NCBI RefSeq assembly: GCF_001544575.2
Contig: NZ_FCNY02000015.1
Location: 1 to 64,000, forward strand
Direction of reading: 5' to 3'
Source: Caballeronia cordobensis
GTDB lineage: Bacteria > Pseudomonadota > Gammaproteobacteria > Burkholderiales > Burkholderiaceae
DNA: 64,000 bases
In this document: one piece after another, positions 8,686-16,251 of the stretch
How positions within the stretch are numbered: the stretch's first letter is position 1
Layout of the letters: each line of letters starts with the position of its first letter
Notes under the pieces: model-generated
Told to the model about the DNA's origin: nothing
Database searches by the model: none
The model's input: the letters and a program-made list of their open reading frames with translations, nothing else
Position numbers and translations under genes: made by a program

Positions 8686-9374
8686 TTGCCGACATCTCCG
8701 TGCTGCTCGTGGACGATCACGCCGTTGTGCGTGAAGGCTACAAGCGTCTGCTCGAACTGAGTCCCGACGTGAATGTCGCGGGCGAAGCGGCGAATGCGGC
8801 CGAGGCTTACCAGAAGTTTTGCGCGTTGCAGCCGGATGTCGTCGTGATGGATCTCGCCTTGCCCGGCGCGAGCGGCATCGAGGCGATGCGGCGCATGCTC
8901 GCGCGCGAGCCGCATGCGCACGTGCTGATCTTCAGCGTGCACGAGGAAGCCATCTTCGTGCGCCGCGCGCTCGATGCCGGCGCCCGCGGCTATGTGACGA
9001 AGGCCAGCGCGCCCGATGTGCTCGTGGAAGCGGTGCGCGCCGTCGCGCGGCGCATTTCGTATCTGAGCCCGGACGTTTCGCAGGCGCTCGCGTTGCGCGC
9101 GAGCATTCAGGAAGGACGCCAGCTATCGGCGCGCGAGTTCGAAGTGCTGCGCCTGCTGGTGCAGGGTTATACGCTGCCGAGCATCGCGGAGAAGCTGGGG
9201 TTGAGCCAGAAGACCGTCGCGAATCATCAGTCCGTGATCCGCCAGAAGTTCGGCGCGGACAACGGCGTGCAACTCGCGCAGATCGCGAATCGCCTGGGGC
9301 TTCACTTCGCCGATTTCGCTTCGTCGGCGGCGGCTTCGTTCGGGACCGAAGTCGGCAACGGCAGTCCCGCCTGA
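8682..9374 (+). CDS. LuxR/NarL-family response regulator
   Basis: 230 residues: receiver domain at about 5-120 with acidic pair D11/D12 and phospho-acceptor D57, then a LuxR-type helix-turn-helix at about 145-205 (LSAREFEVLRLLVQGY, SIAEKLGLSQKTVANHQS). It is a DNA-binding transcriptional regulator. It is the last gene of the fhc-pqq operon, overlapping pqqE by ATGA, so it is likely made together with the PQQ enzymes and may control this or a linked quinoprotein regulon (inference). Its 3' end overlaps the convergent kinase gene by 73 nt. Confidence 0.93.
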   Translation: MIADISVLLVDDHAVVREGYKRLLELSPDVNVAGEAANAAEAYQKFCALQPDVVVMDLALPGASGIEAMRRMLAREPHAHVLIFSVHEEAIFVRRALDAGARGYVTKASAPDVLVEAVRAVARRISYLSPDVSQALALRASIQEGRQLSAREFEVLRLLVQGYTLPSIAEKLGLSQKTVANHQSVIRQKFGADNGVQLAQIANRLGLHFADFASSAAASFGTEVGNGSPA

Positions 9375-10336
9375 GCCGGCACGCGCGCGCAAAACAGAAA
9401 GCCCGAACCCGGCTCGCTCGCGATCTGAAACTCGCCGCCGAGCGCTTCGACGCGCTCGCGCATGCCGATCAGCCCAAGCCCCTTGCGCGGCTTCGCGAGA
9501 TCGACGCCCGGCCCGTCATCGGCCATCGTCACGACGATTTCTTCCGGCGCACGCGCCAGATAGATCTCGACGCGCGACGTCCGCGCGAACTTCGACACGT
9601 TCGTCAGCCCCTCCTGCACGAGCCGGTACAAGGTGATGTTGAGCGTATCGCTGAGATCGTCGAAATCGCCATCGACGGCGAGCGTGAAGGTCGCATCGGG
9701 CAAACGCTCGCGCCAGCCATCCACGCAATGTTCCAGCGCGGTCGGCAGGCCGAATTCGTCGAGGCCGATGGGGCGCAGCTTGCGAATCATCCCGCCGATC
9801 TCGCGATACACATGCGTCCCGCTTTGCATCAGCGCGAGCGACAGCCGATGGATCTCCGCCTCGCGCCCGGCCGACAGATCGCGGATACGCCCCGCATCGA
9901 GCGACATCGCATTGAGGTATTGACCGAGCTCGTCGTGCAGTTCGCGCGCGAGATGGCGGCGCTCGGTTTCCTGCGCGGCTAGCGCCTGATTCGCGAGGCG
10001 CCGGTTCTCCGCCAGCAGATGAGCCGCTTCCTCTTCGAGCGTGCGGCGTCTTTGCACTTCCGATTGCGCCTCGCGATATCTGCGCCAGGCGAACCATGCG
10101 AGACCGAGCGCGAGCACGACGAGCGTGGGCGGCAATTCGTCGAGCTGAAAGCGCTCGGCGCTGCGCGTCCAGTGATACGCGAACTCGCTGAAATCGAAGC
10201 GCGCGAAGAGCGCGCCGGCCACGATGGTCACGCCGAACACGCACGCAAGATCGCGCCACACAGGCGCGCGGCGCTCTGCGTTTTTCGTGTCTTGCGCGGT
10301 AGAGGGCAAGGATTCGGTCGGCATCACGGAATCCAT
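9302..10336 (-). CDS. Sensor histidine kinase (HisKA_3/HATPase)
   Basis: About 344 residues from the ATG at 10336; another Met lies four codons on. Two membrane helices (VFGVTIVAGALFARFDF and TLVVLALGLAWFAWRRY) enclose only about 25 periplasmic residues, so there is no recognisable sensor domain. A coiled linker leads to the NarL-type phospho-acceptor block ETERRHLARELHDELGQ, then the ATP-binding N box LYRLVQEGLTNVSKFA and DDGPGVDLAKPRKGLGLIGMRER. It is convergent with, and probably partner of, the response regulator at 8682. In-frame Met codons further upstream (10480) reach into the intergenic region and look unlikely. Confidence 0.9.
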   Translation of the reverse strand: MDSVMPTESLPSTAQDTKNAERRAPVWRDLACVFGVTIVAGALFARFDFSEFAYHWTRSAERFQLDELPPTLVVLALGLAWFAWRRYREAQSEVQRRRTLEEEAAHLLAENRRLANQALAAQETERRHLARELHDELGQYLNAMSLDAGRIRDLSAGREAEIHRLSLALMQSGTHVYREIGGMIRKLRPIGLDEFGLPTALEHCVDGWRERLPDATFTLAVDGDFDDLSDTLNITLYRLVQEGLTNVSKFARTSRVEIYLARAPEEIVVTMADDGPGVDLAKPRKGLGLIGMRERVEALGGEFQIASEPGSGFLFCARVPAQAGLPLPTSVPNEAAADEAKSAK

Positions 10337-10381
10337 TCTACGCACGGCTTCATCGCACAGTGCGGTGCCTGAAACGCAATT

Positions 10382-10394
10382 GGGAACGCTTCCC
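10382..10394. promoter_or_regulatory. Palindrome GGGAA-N3-TTCCC, possible operator
   Basis: A perfect inverted repeat, GGGAACGCTTCCC, lies in the 161-nt gap between the divergent kinase (starts 10336) and TonB receptor (starts 10498) genes. The position fits a regulatory binding site for either promoter. The binding protein is unknown; the LuxR-type regulator at 8682 is one candidate. Confidence 0.35.
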
Positions 10395-10497
10395 TGCGCG
10401 ATCGGGAAAAGCTCCCGGTCCACGCGGCCGTTCTTATGCGACGCTTTCATTGAAAGAAATATTCCTTTCGCGTGGATCAAAAATAGAAGAGGAGACG

Positions 10498-12852
10498 ATG
10501 ATGAAGAGCATGCCGCGCAAGCCCGCGCACGCGCATCCGTTCAAACCCCGAGCAGGACTGCGGCTCGTCTTCGGCAGCGCGTTCGCGAGCATCACCGTGG
10601 CCGCGTGGGCGCAGACGCCGCCGGCCGATACCGCCGAAGCGCCCGCGCCGGCCTCCGCCACCGTGGCGCAAGCCGATGCGCCGCCGAATACGGAACTGCC
10701 TTCGATCATCGTCGTCGGGACCACGCCGCTCGTGGGCGTGGGCACGCCGCTCGAGAAAGTGCCCGCCAACGTGCAGACCATCAAGGGCGCGGAGATCGAG
10801 GCGCAGCACTCGCCGACCATCACCAATTACCTGGAGAAGAACGTCGTCAGCGTCGATACGAACGACGCGCAGGGCAATCCGTGGCAGACCGACATCAACT
10901 ATCGCGGCTTCACCGCTTCGCCGCTGCTCGGCACGCCGCAGGGTCTTTCCGTGTTCATGGACGGCGTGCGCATCAACGAGCCGTTCGGCGATGTCGTCAA
11001 CTGGGATCTGATTCCGCAAGCCGCGATCCAGACGATGCAGATCATTCCCGGCTCGAATCCGACCTTCGGCCTCAACACGCTCGGCGGCGCGGTCGCGGTG
11101 CAGACCAAGAACGGCCGCAGCAATCCCGGCGGCAACGTGGACGTGAGCTTCGGCTCGTGGGGACGCAAGAGCGCGCAGATCGAGCAAGGCGGCGTGATCG
11201 GCGATCACCTCGATTACTACTTCACCGCCAATATCCTGAACGACAACGGCTGGGCCGATCACAATTCGAGCAAGCTGCGCCAGGCGTTCGGCAAGATCCG
11301 CTATACCGACGCCGATACCACCATTTCCGTTTCGATGGGCGGCGCGGACAACACGCTGAACGGCTCGCAGACGATCCCGCGCTCGTTCATGGACAACTTC
11401 CGCCAGGCCTACACGTTCCCCGACACCAACGAGAACCAGGTCGGCTATCTGACGATCAACGCGGAGCATTACTTCACGCCGAACGTGCAGTTGAGCGGCA
11501 ACGTGTATTACCGCCACTATCGCAACAAGAACGTGAGTTCGAACGTCAACGACGACTTCGATCCGGACGGCGACGACGAAGACGAACTCTCGCAGGCCTT
11601 CAACGATCAGTCGGTGATCGTGACCGACAGCTACGGCGCGAGCCTCCAGCTCACGCTGCTCAACAAGCTGTTCGGCAAAGACAATCAGTTGATCCTCGGC
11701 GCGGCGGGCGACTTCGCGAATTCGCACTTCACGCAGGCCTCGCAGCCGGCGGCATTCGAAGAGAACCGCGCGACCATCGGCACGGGTCCGTTCGCGCCGA
11801 CCACGGATGCGAAGACGCGCAACCAGAACTGGGGCATCTACTTCGAGAACACCTTCTCCTTCAACGAACAATGGTCGATGACGCTCGCGGGCCGCTATAA
11901 CTGGGCGAAGGCGGTCATCGGCGACGAAAGCGGCGTGCAGCCGCTGCTCGACGGGAATCACACGTTCTCGCGCTTCAATCCGGCCGTGGGCTTCAACTGG
12001 AATCCGACGCCTGGTTTCACCGCTTACGCCACGTATAACGAAGGCATGCGTTCGCCGACGGCCATCGAACTCGCGTGCGCGGACCCGGCCGCGCCCTGCT
12101 CGCTGCCCAACGATTTCATCGCGGACCCGGACTTGAAGCCTGTTATTTCGAAGACCTTCGAAATCGGCGCGCGCGGCCGTATCGGCAACCATACGTCGTG
12201 GAGCGCGGCGGCCTATAGCACCACGCTCACCGACGACATTCAGTTCGTCAGCGCCCAGGGCGCGGGAAGCACGCTCGGCTATTTTCAGAACGTGGGCAAG
12301 ACGCGGCGGCAGGGTTTCGAGCTCGCGGGCCGCACGCAATGGGGGCCGGTGGGCGTCGCGGCGAGCTATAGCTATGTGAATGCGACGTATCGATCGACGT
12401 GGTCGGAAAGCAGCTCCAGCAATTCGAGCGCCGACGACGATGGCAACATCACCGTGCATTCGGGCGACCGCATTCCGGGCATTCCGGCCAATACGGTGAA
12501 GATGCGCATCGACTACAACCCGATTTCGCGCTGGAATATCGGCACGAATCTCACGTATCGCAGCAATATCTTCGCGCGCGGCGACGAGAACAATCAGGAC
12601 GTGAACGGCAGCATCGCGGGCTATTTCATCATCGATCTCGACACGACCTACAACGTGACCAAGCAGTTGCAGGTCTATGCGACGGTGAAGAACCTGCTGA
12701 ACAAGCGCTATGCGAACTTCGCGATTCTCGGCGAGAACTTCTTCGACGGGCCGAATCACACGTTCAACAACGGGGCGACGGTGAACGAGCAGTTTCTCGG
12801 CGTGGGCGCGCCGCGCGGCGTGTGGGTGGGGATGCGGTATGCGTGGAAGTGA
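10498..12852 (+). CDS. TonB-dependent outer-membrane receptor
   Basis: 784 residues with a signal peptide ending near AAWAQ (about residue 38), a TonB-box-like ELPSIIVVG segment, a plug domain (about 75-195, with GFTASPLLGTPQGLSVFMDGVRINEPFGDVVNWDLIP) and a 22-strand barrel ending in an aromatic-containing YAWK. It imports a scarce ligand across the outer membrane. Next to PQQ genes, likely ligands are a lanthanide chelate (compare LutH) or PQQ itself (compare PqqU); this is inference. A very acidic stretch at residues 352-363 (DDFDPDGDDEDE) contains a DxDxDG pattern that could bind Ca2+ or Ln3+. AGGAG sits 3 nt before ATG 10498 and 6 nt before ATG 10501, so either could be the start. Confidence 0.93.
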   Translation: MMKSMPRKPAHAHPFKPRAGLRLVFGSAFASITVAAWAQTPPADTAEAPAPASATVAQADAPPNTELPSIIVVGTTPLVGVGTPLEKVPANVQTIKGAEIEAQHSPTITNYLEKNVVSVDTNDAQGNPWQTDINYRGFTASPLLGTPQGLSVFMDGVRINEPFGDVVNWDLIPQAAIQTMQIIPGSNPTFGLNTLGGAVAVQTKNGRSNPGGNVDVSFGSWGRKSAQIEQGGVIGDHLDYYFTANILNDNGWADHNSSKLRQAFGKIRYTDADTTISVSMGGADNTLNGSQTIPRSFMDNFRQAYTFPDTNENQVGYLTINAEHYFTPNVQLSGNVYYRHYRNKNVSSNVNDDFDPDGDDEDELSQAFNDQSVIVTDSYGASLQLTLLNKLFGKDNQLILGAAGDFANSHFTQASQPAAFEENRATIGTGPFAPTTDAKTRNQNWGIYFENTFSFNEQWSMTLAGRYNWAKAVIGDESGVQPLLDGNHTFSRFNPAVGFNWNPTPGFTAYATYNEGMRSPTAIELACADPAAPCSLPNDFIADPDLKPVISKTFEIGARGRIGNHTSWSAAAYSTTLTDDIQFVSAQGAGSTLGYFQNVGKTRRQGFELAGRTQWGPVGVAASYSYVNATYRSTWSESSSSNSSADDDGNITVHSGDRIPGIPANTVKMRIDYNPISRWNIGTNLTYRSNIFARGDENNQDVNGSIAGYFIIDLDTTYNVTKQLQVYATVKNLLNKRYANFAILGENFFDGPNHTFNNGATVNEQFLGVGAPRGVWVGMRYAWK

Positions 12853-12873
12853 GGGCGTTCGAACGCGCGCCGT

Positions 12874-13875
12874 CTAGTCCTGCCAGGACTTCCACGGAAT
12901 GCCGCGTGCGTTGATCCCGTCCCACATCGCCACGTTGCATTCGTGCTTGTCCGGATCGCTGCGCGGATGCACTTCGTCGAACAGAGTCAGCGTCTGGTGC
13001 AGCAAGCCCAGTAGGCCGCCTTCGAGTACGGCGGGGCTCGCGCCCCAGCGCAGATCGATTTCCGATATCGCGACGCCCACCGAACGATGCAGCGCCAGAA
13101 GTTCGCTCATGTTCCAGTCGCACTTCGGTGGATGCGCGTACAGCTTGCACAGGTTGGCGATGTCATGTCCCGTCACGCGCGGGTAGAACGCCGGCAGGAT
13201 ACGCGCATACAGGCGAGCCTTGGCTTCATACAACGCGCACAAGTTCAGATTCAGCGATGTCATGCCGCGATGAATCCGGTAACGGGTCAGCGCTTCAGGC
13301 AGATTCGCGAAGCGCGCGCCGCGCAACATGCAATCGAACCAGAAGCCGAGATCGTCGACGATATCGAGATTGGGATCGTAGCGAATGCCGTGCCGCTGAA
13401 CGAACGCGCGGCGGAACATCGTGCTCGGATTGGCGATATACGCCTGACCTGCGACGAAGCGCGCCTTGATGTGCGCGTCGTCGAGCGGGAAATCGCTCAC
13501 GAAATCGTCTTCGCCGAAATGCCGGATTTGCGAGCCGACGACCGTAATGTTCGGATGCGCATCGAGAAACGCGGCCTGCTTGCTCAGCCGCTCCGGCTCC
13601 GCGATATCGTCGTGATCGATACGCGCGATGTAATCGCCGCGGCACAGATCGAAACCCCGATTCGCGTTGGCCGGGCGGCCCAGATTGTGTTCGAGCGGAA
13701 AAACGCGGATGCGCGCATCGTTCAGGCTGCGCGCAAGATCGAGCGTGGCGTCGGTGCTCGCGTCGTCGAGCACGAGAATCTCGAAGTCCGCGTCCTGATG
13801 CAGCAGCGACTGCAACGTTTCGACGATGTGTTTCCCGGCGTTATACGTCGGGATAACTACAGATATCTTCGGCAT
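12874..13875 (-). CDS. Glycosyltransferase family 2 protein
   Basis: 333 residues. The N-terminal GT-A domain begins MPKISVVIPTYNAGKHIVETLQS, with nucleotide-sugar binding VLDDASTD and the metal-binding DxD-like motif ARIDHDDIAEPERL near residue 85-95. It probably adds a sugar to a cell-surface polymer or lipid; the substrate cannot be read from sequence. It stands alone between the TonB receptor (convergent, 21 nt apart) and the beta-propeller gene. No membrane helices are evident. Confidence 0.88.
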   Translation of the reverse strand: MPKISVVIPTYNAGKHIVETLQSLLHQDADFEILVLDDASTDATLDLARSLNDARIRVFPLEHNLGRPANANRGFDLCRGDYIARIDHDDIAEPERLSKQAAFLDAHPNITVVGSQIRHFGEDDFVSDFPLDDAHIKARFVAGQAYIANPSTMFRRAFVQRHGIRYDPNLDIVDDLGFWFDCMLRGARFANLPEALTRYRIHRGMTSLNLNLCALYEAKARLYARILPAFYPRVTGHDIANLCKLYAHPPKCDWNMSELLALHRSVGVAISEIDLRWGASPAVLEGGLLGLLHQTLTLFDEVHPRSDPDKHECNVAMWDGINARGIPWKSWQD

Positions 13876-13990
13876 GATTCGGTGAGAGCGCGAGCGGGCA
13901 ATCCTCGATTATCCGCGCCTCGTGAATCCGAAGTGTGAAACAAGGTATGGCCGCACGCGGCGGCCATCGTCAGACTCTCGTCCTTCCCCC

Positions 13991-15034
13991 TCACCGCCCT
14001 TCAATCGACCCCGCGCTCGCCGGATACGTCACGATGCCCCACGCGAGCGGTAAGTCGCCGATCTGCTTGACCTCTTTATAGTCGGCGCCGTCGAGCACAT
14101 AGACCGCGTTCGAGCGGCCGCACGCGAGCAGCAGCTTCGAGCCGTCCGGCGTGAAGCTGAAGTGCCAGCAGCGCTGCCCGACAGGCACGTCCTGCATGTG
14201 CGCGAACGTGGTGCCGTCGAACACCTGAAGCGTCTTGTCGCGCGATGCCGCCACGAGAAGCCGCTTGCCCGATGGATCGAACGAGACGCCATACGGACCG
14301 GTCTTCGTATCGACCGTCTTCAGCGTCTTCAGACTCGTGCCATCGAGCACGACGAACTTGTTCGCGTTCTCCAGCGTCACGACGTATTGCTTGCCGCTCG
14401 GCGATACCTTGATGCCGCGCGGACGCGAGCCCTTCGCGAGCTTCACCGTGCGCACCGGCTTGCCCGTGCCGACGCGATACACCGACACGGTATCGTCGCC
14501 CTCGTTGGTCACGAGAATCAGCTTGCCGTCCGGCGAAAACTCGACGCCCTCGGTCTCGTGCCCGCTCTTCACCGAATGCGTGACCTTCAAGGTCTTCAGA
14601 TCGACGATGGCGATCTCGGCGGGCGGCGAGTTGGGGCCGTCATCGTCCTTTTCGGGTTCGCCCGGCTTCGGCGGGCCGCCGCTTTCTCCCGGTTCGTAGG
14701 TCACATACGCATAGCCGCCGAACACGCGCACGAACTCCGGATTCTGGCCGATCTTCACGCGCCGCGTAACCTTGCCCGTCGACGTATCGATTTCCGAAAG
14801 ATCGCCCGTCGCCTTGTTGGCCACGTAGAGCCGCGTGCCGTCCTTGTTCAGCGAGAGGCCGCGCGGGCCGTCCTTGCCGAAGTCCCAGGTCTTCGTGAGC
14901 GAAAGATTTTCGAGGTCGATGACGCCGATGCCCGCCTTCTCGGTCGTCACGTAGGCGGTGGGCGCGGCGGCGTGCGCGACGTTCGCGGCGAATGCAACGG
15001 CAAGCGCGAGCGATGGCGCGATTCTGACTTGCAT
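13991..15034 (-). CDS. PQQ-associated YVTN-type beta-propeller protein
   Basis: 347 residues with a Sec signal peptide (MQVRIAPSLALAVAFAANVAHA). Repeated blades such as GDLSEIDTSTGKVTRRVKIG, EFSPDGKLILVTNEGDDTVSVY and SFDPSGKRLLVAASRDKTLQVFDG mark a YVTN/YncE-like periplasmic beta-propeller. Proteins of this type are repeatedly found with PQQ-dependent alcohol oxidation genes, often with an ABC exporter; their exact role is unknown. Between blades 2 and 3 is a Pro/Gly/Asp-rich insertion (ESGGPPKPGEPEKDDDGP). The chosen start is the Met with the signal peptide; the frame stays open further upstream without a convincing start. The gene lies downstream of, and on the same strand as, the DUF2380-type gene. 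Confidence 0.87.
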   Translation of the reverse strand: MQVRIAPSLALAVAFAANVAHAAAPTAYVTTEKAGIGVIDLENLSLTKTWDFGKDGPRGLSLNKDGTRLYVANKATGDLSEIDTSTGKVTRRVKIGQNPEFVRVFGGYAYVTYEPGESGGPPKPGEPEKDDDGPNSPPAEIAIVDLKTLKVTHSVKSGHETEGVEFSPDGKLILVTNEGDDTVSVYRVGTGKPVRTVKLAKGSRPRGIKVSPSGKQYVVTLENANKFVVLDGTSLKTLKTVDTKTGPYGVSFDPSGKRLLVAASRDKTLQVFDGTTFAHMQDVPVGQRCWHFSFTPDGSKLLLACGRSNAVYVLDGADYKEVKQIGDLPLAWGIVTYPASAGSIEGR

Positions 15035-15207
15035 GGTCGTCTCCAGCGGTTTCGTGTGGCTTATTCGAGTTCGTTCGGACGCACGCGCGCGGCGCACCGC
15101 ACAGCGCGCGTGCCTGCAAGCCCAACTTAGCCCAATCGAAGGCGCGCTGGCAACGGCATCGGCCGGGAGAAATTCCCGAAATCGCCGCAGATGCGGCGTC
15201 GCGGCAT

Positions 15208-15735
15208 TCAGCGCGTCGCGTCCGGATCGCTCGCGAGCAGATCGACGAGCGCCTTCGCGCCGCGCCGCCACGAGAGATCGGTGTTGCCGCGAATATCCAC
15301 CGAACGCTGAAAAAGCGTCGCGCCAGTGCCGGCATCCTCGACGCGCAGGTTCATGTTGAGAATGAGGTTGCTGATCTTCTGCACCCAGCACACGCCGACG
15401 CGCGATGCATCGAGTTGCTTGGCCACGCGCAGCTCGCAGCCGTTGCATGCGCTCATATCCTGCGCGCCTTGCAGCGAAGCGATGAGCTCGCCCGCCTGCG
15501 CGTTGTCGGCGACGCGAAAGAGCGCGCGTTCGCGCACGTCGTCGCGCAATGCGCCGCTCACCATCTTCAGGCGCTGCGACTGAATGCGGTCGATATCGGC
15601 GTCGTTGTAGGCGGCGTTGTCGTCGATCAGGGTGCAGTCGAGCATGGCGATCGACTGCGCCGCGCCTTGCGCCAGCGCACCGCTCATGAAGATAGCGAGT
15701 GTCATCGCGAGCATCGCGCGAAGTGTGGGGATCAT
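15208..15735 (-). CDS. DUF2380-type secreted protein of PQQ gene neighbourhoods
   Basis: 175 residues with a signal peptide (MIPTLRAMLAMTLAIFMSGALAQ). The body SIAMLDCTLIDDN, ALFRVADNAQAGELI, a CNGC pair, RVGVCWVQKISNLILNMNLRVED and LFQRSVDIRGNTDLSWRRG fits the DUF2380/DUF3280 family, which is known mainly from PQQ-dependent alcohol dehydrogenase clusters. Function is unknown. A GAGG motif lies 8 nt upstream of the ATG at 15735; an ATG two codons earlier (15741) is possible but too close to that motif. A 173-nt gap separates it from the beta-propeller gene. Confidence 0.8.
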   Translation of the reverse strand: MIPTLRAMLAMTLAIFMSGALAQGAAQSIAMLDCTLIDDNAAYNDADIDRIQSQRLKMVSGALRDDVRERALFRVADNAQAGELIASLQGAQDMSACNGCELRVAKQLDASRVGVCWVQKISNLILNMNLRVEDAGTGATLFQRSVDIRGNTDLSWRRGAKALVDLLASDPDATR

Positions 15736-16002
15736 GGTCATGGCCTCGATTGTGCGGCTGTCTGCGCCAACAGCAGACCGCATACCTGTTCGCGCCCATC
15801 CAACATACCGGCGGCGAGCGCCGCGATCAAGCGGCGCGACGCATGAAGCGACCACCCCCGCGAACCCGCTCCGGCAAGGCTCGCGCGCCGTCATGCGCGG
15901 GCGCGCACTTCGATCGCGGCAAATGGCATGGGGCTTGCAAAAAACCTCGCGAGCATGTGCCGTGCTCGACACGCCGAATCCACTCAAGCCAGGAGAACCA
16001 TC

Positions 16003-16212
16003 ATGAAACGCATGCTGATCGTCGAAGACCTGAAGGCCGGTCCCGATGACGCCATCGAAGCGTCGCTCACGCCAGCGCAGATGAAGCGCATCGTCGGCGG
16101 CCGCGCGGTGCTCGCGACCGTCGACGGCAGAGGCTATGCAACCATCGACGACTGGGACGCCAACCTCGCGATCTTCGAAGGCCGCATCAAGGGCAGCGAA
16201 CGCGACAACTAA
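16003..16212 (+). CDS. Small protein with Gly-Gly leader-like motif
   Basis: 69 residues preceded by AGGAGA about 6 nt upstream, so probably translated. The N-terminal 33 residues end in SLTPAQMKRIVGG, which resembles the double-glycine leaders cut by C39-peptidase exporters in bacteriocin-type peptides; the remaining 36 residues (RAVLATVDGRGY through SERDN) are polar and acidic. Short proteins ending a leader-like part in a VxGG motif are common and uncharacterised in proteobacteria. No peptidase/exporter gene is next to it. Function unknown; placement beside PQQ-associated genes may be coincidence. Confidence 0.65.
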   Translation: MKRMLIVEDLKAGPDDAIEASLTPAQMKRIVGGRAVLATVDGRGYATIDDWDANLAIFEGRIKGSERDN

Positions 16213-16251
16213 ACGCACGCGCCGGGCACGCATCCGATCCGCGATGCGTGC

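Noticed and set aside
10477..12759. 760-codon minus-strand open frame opposite the TonB receptor
   Set aside because: The receptor on the plus strand has signal peptide, plug and barrel features. The opposite frame is Arg/Ala/Val-rich, as expected for a shadow of GC-rich coding DNA.
13947..13967. Hairpin ATGGCCGC/GCGGCCAT between glycosyltransferase and beta-propeller genes
   Set aside because: Perfect stem but no T-run on either strand; could be chance in GC-rich DNA.
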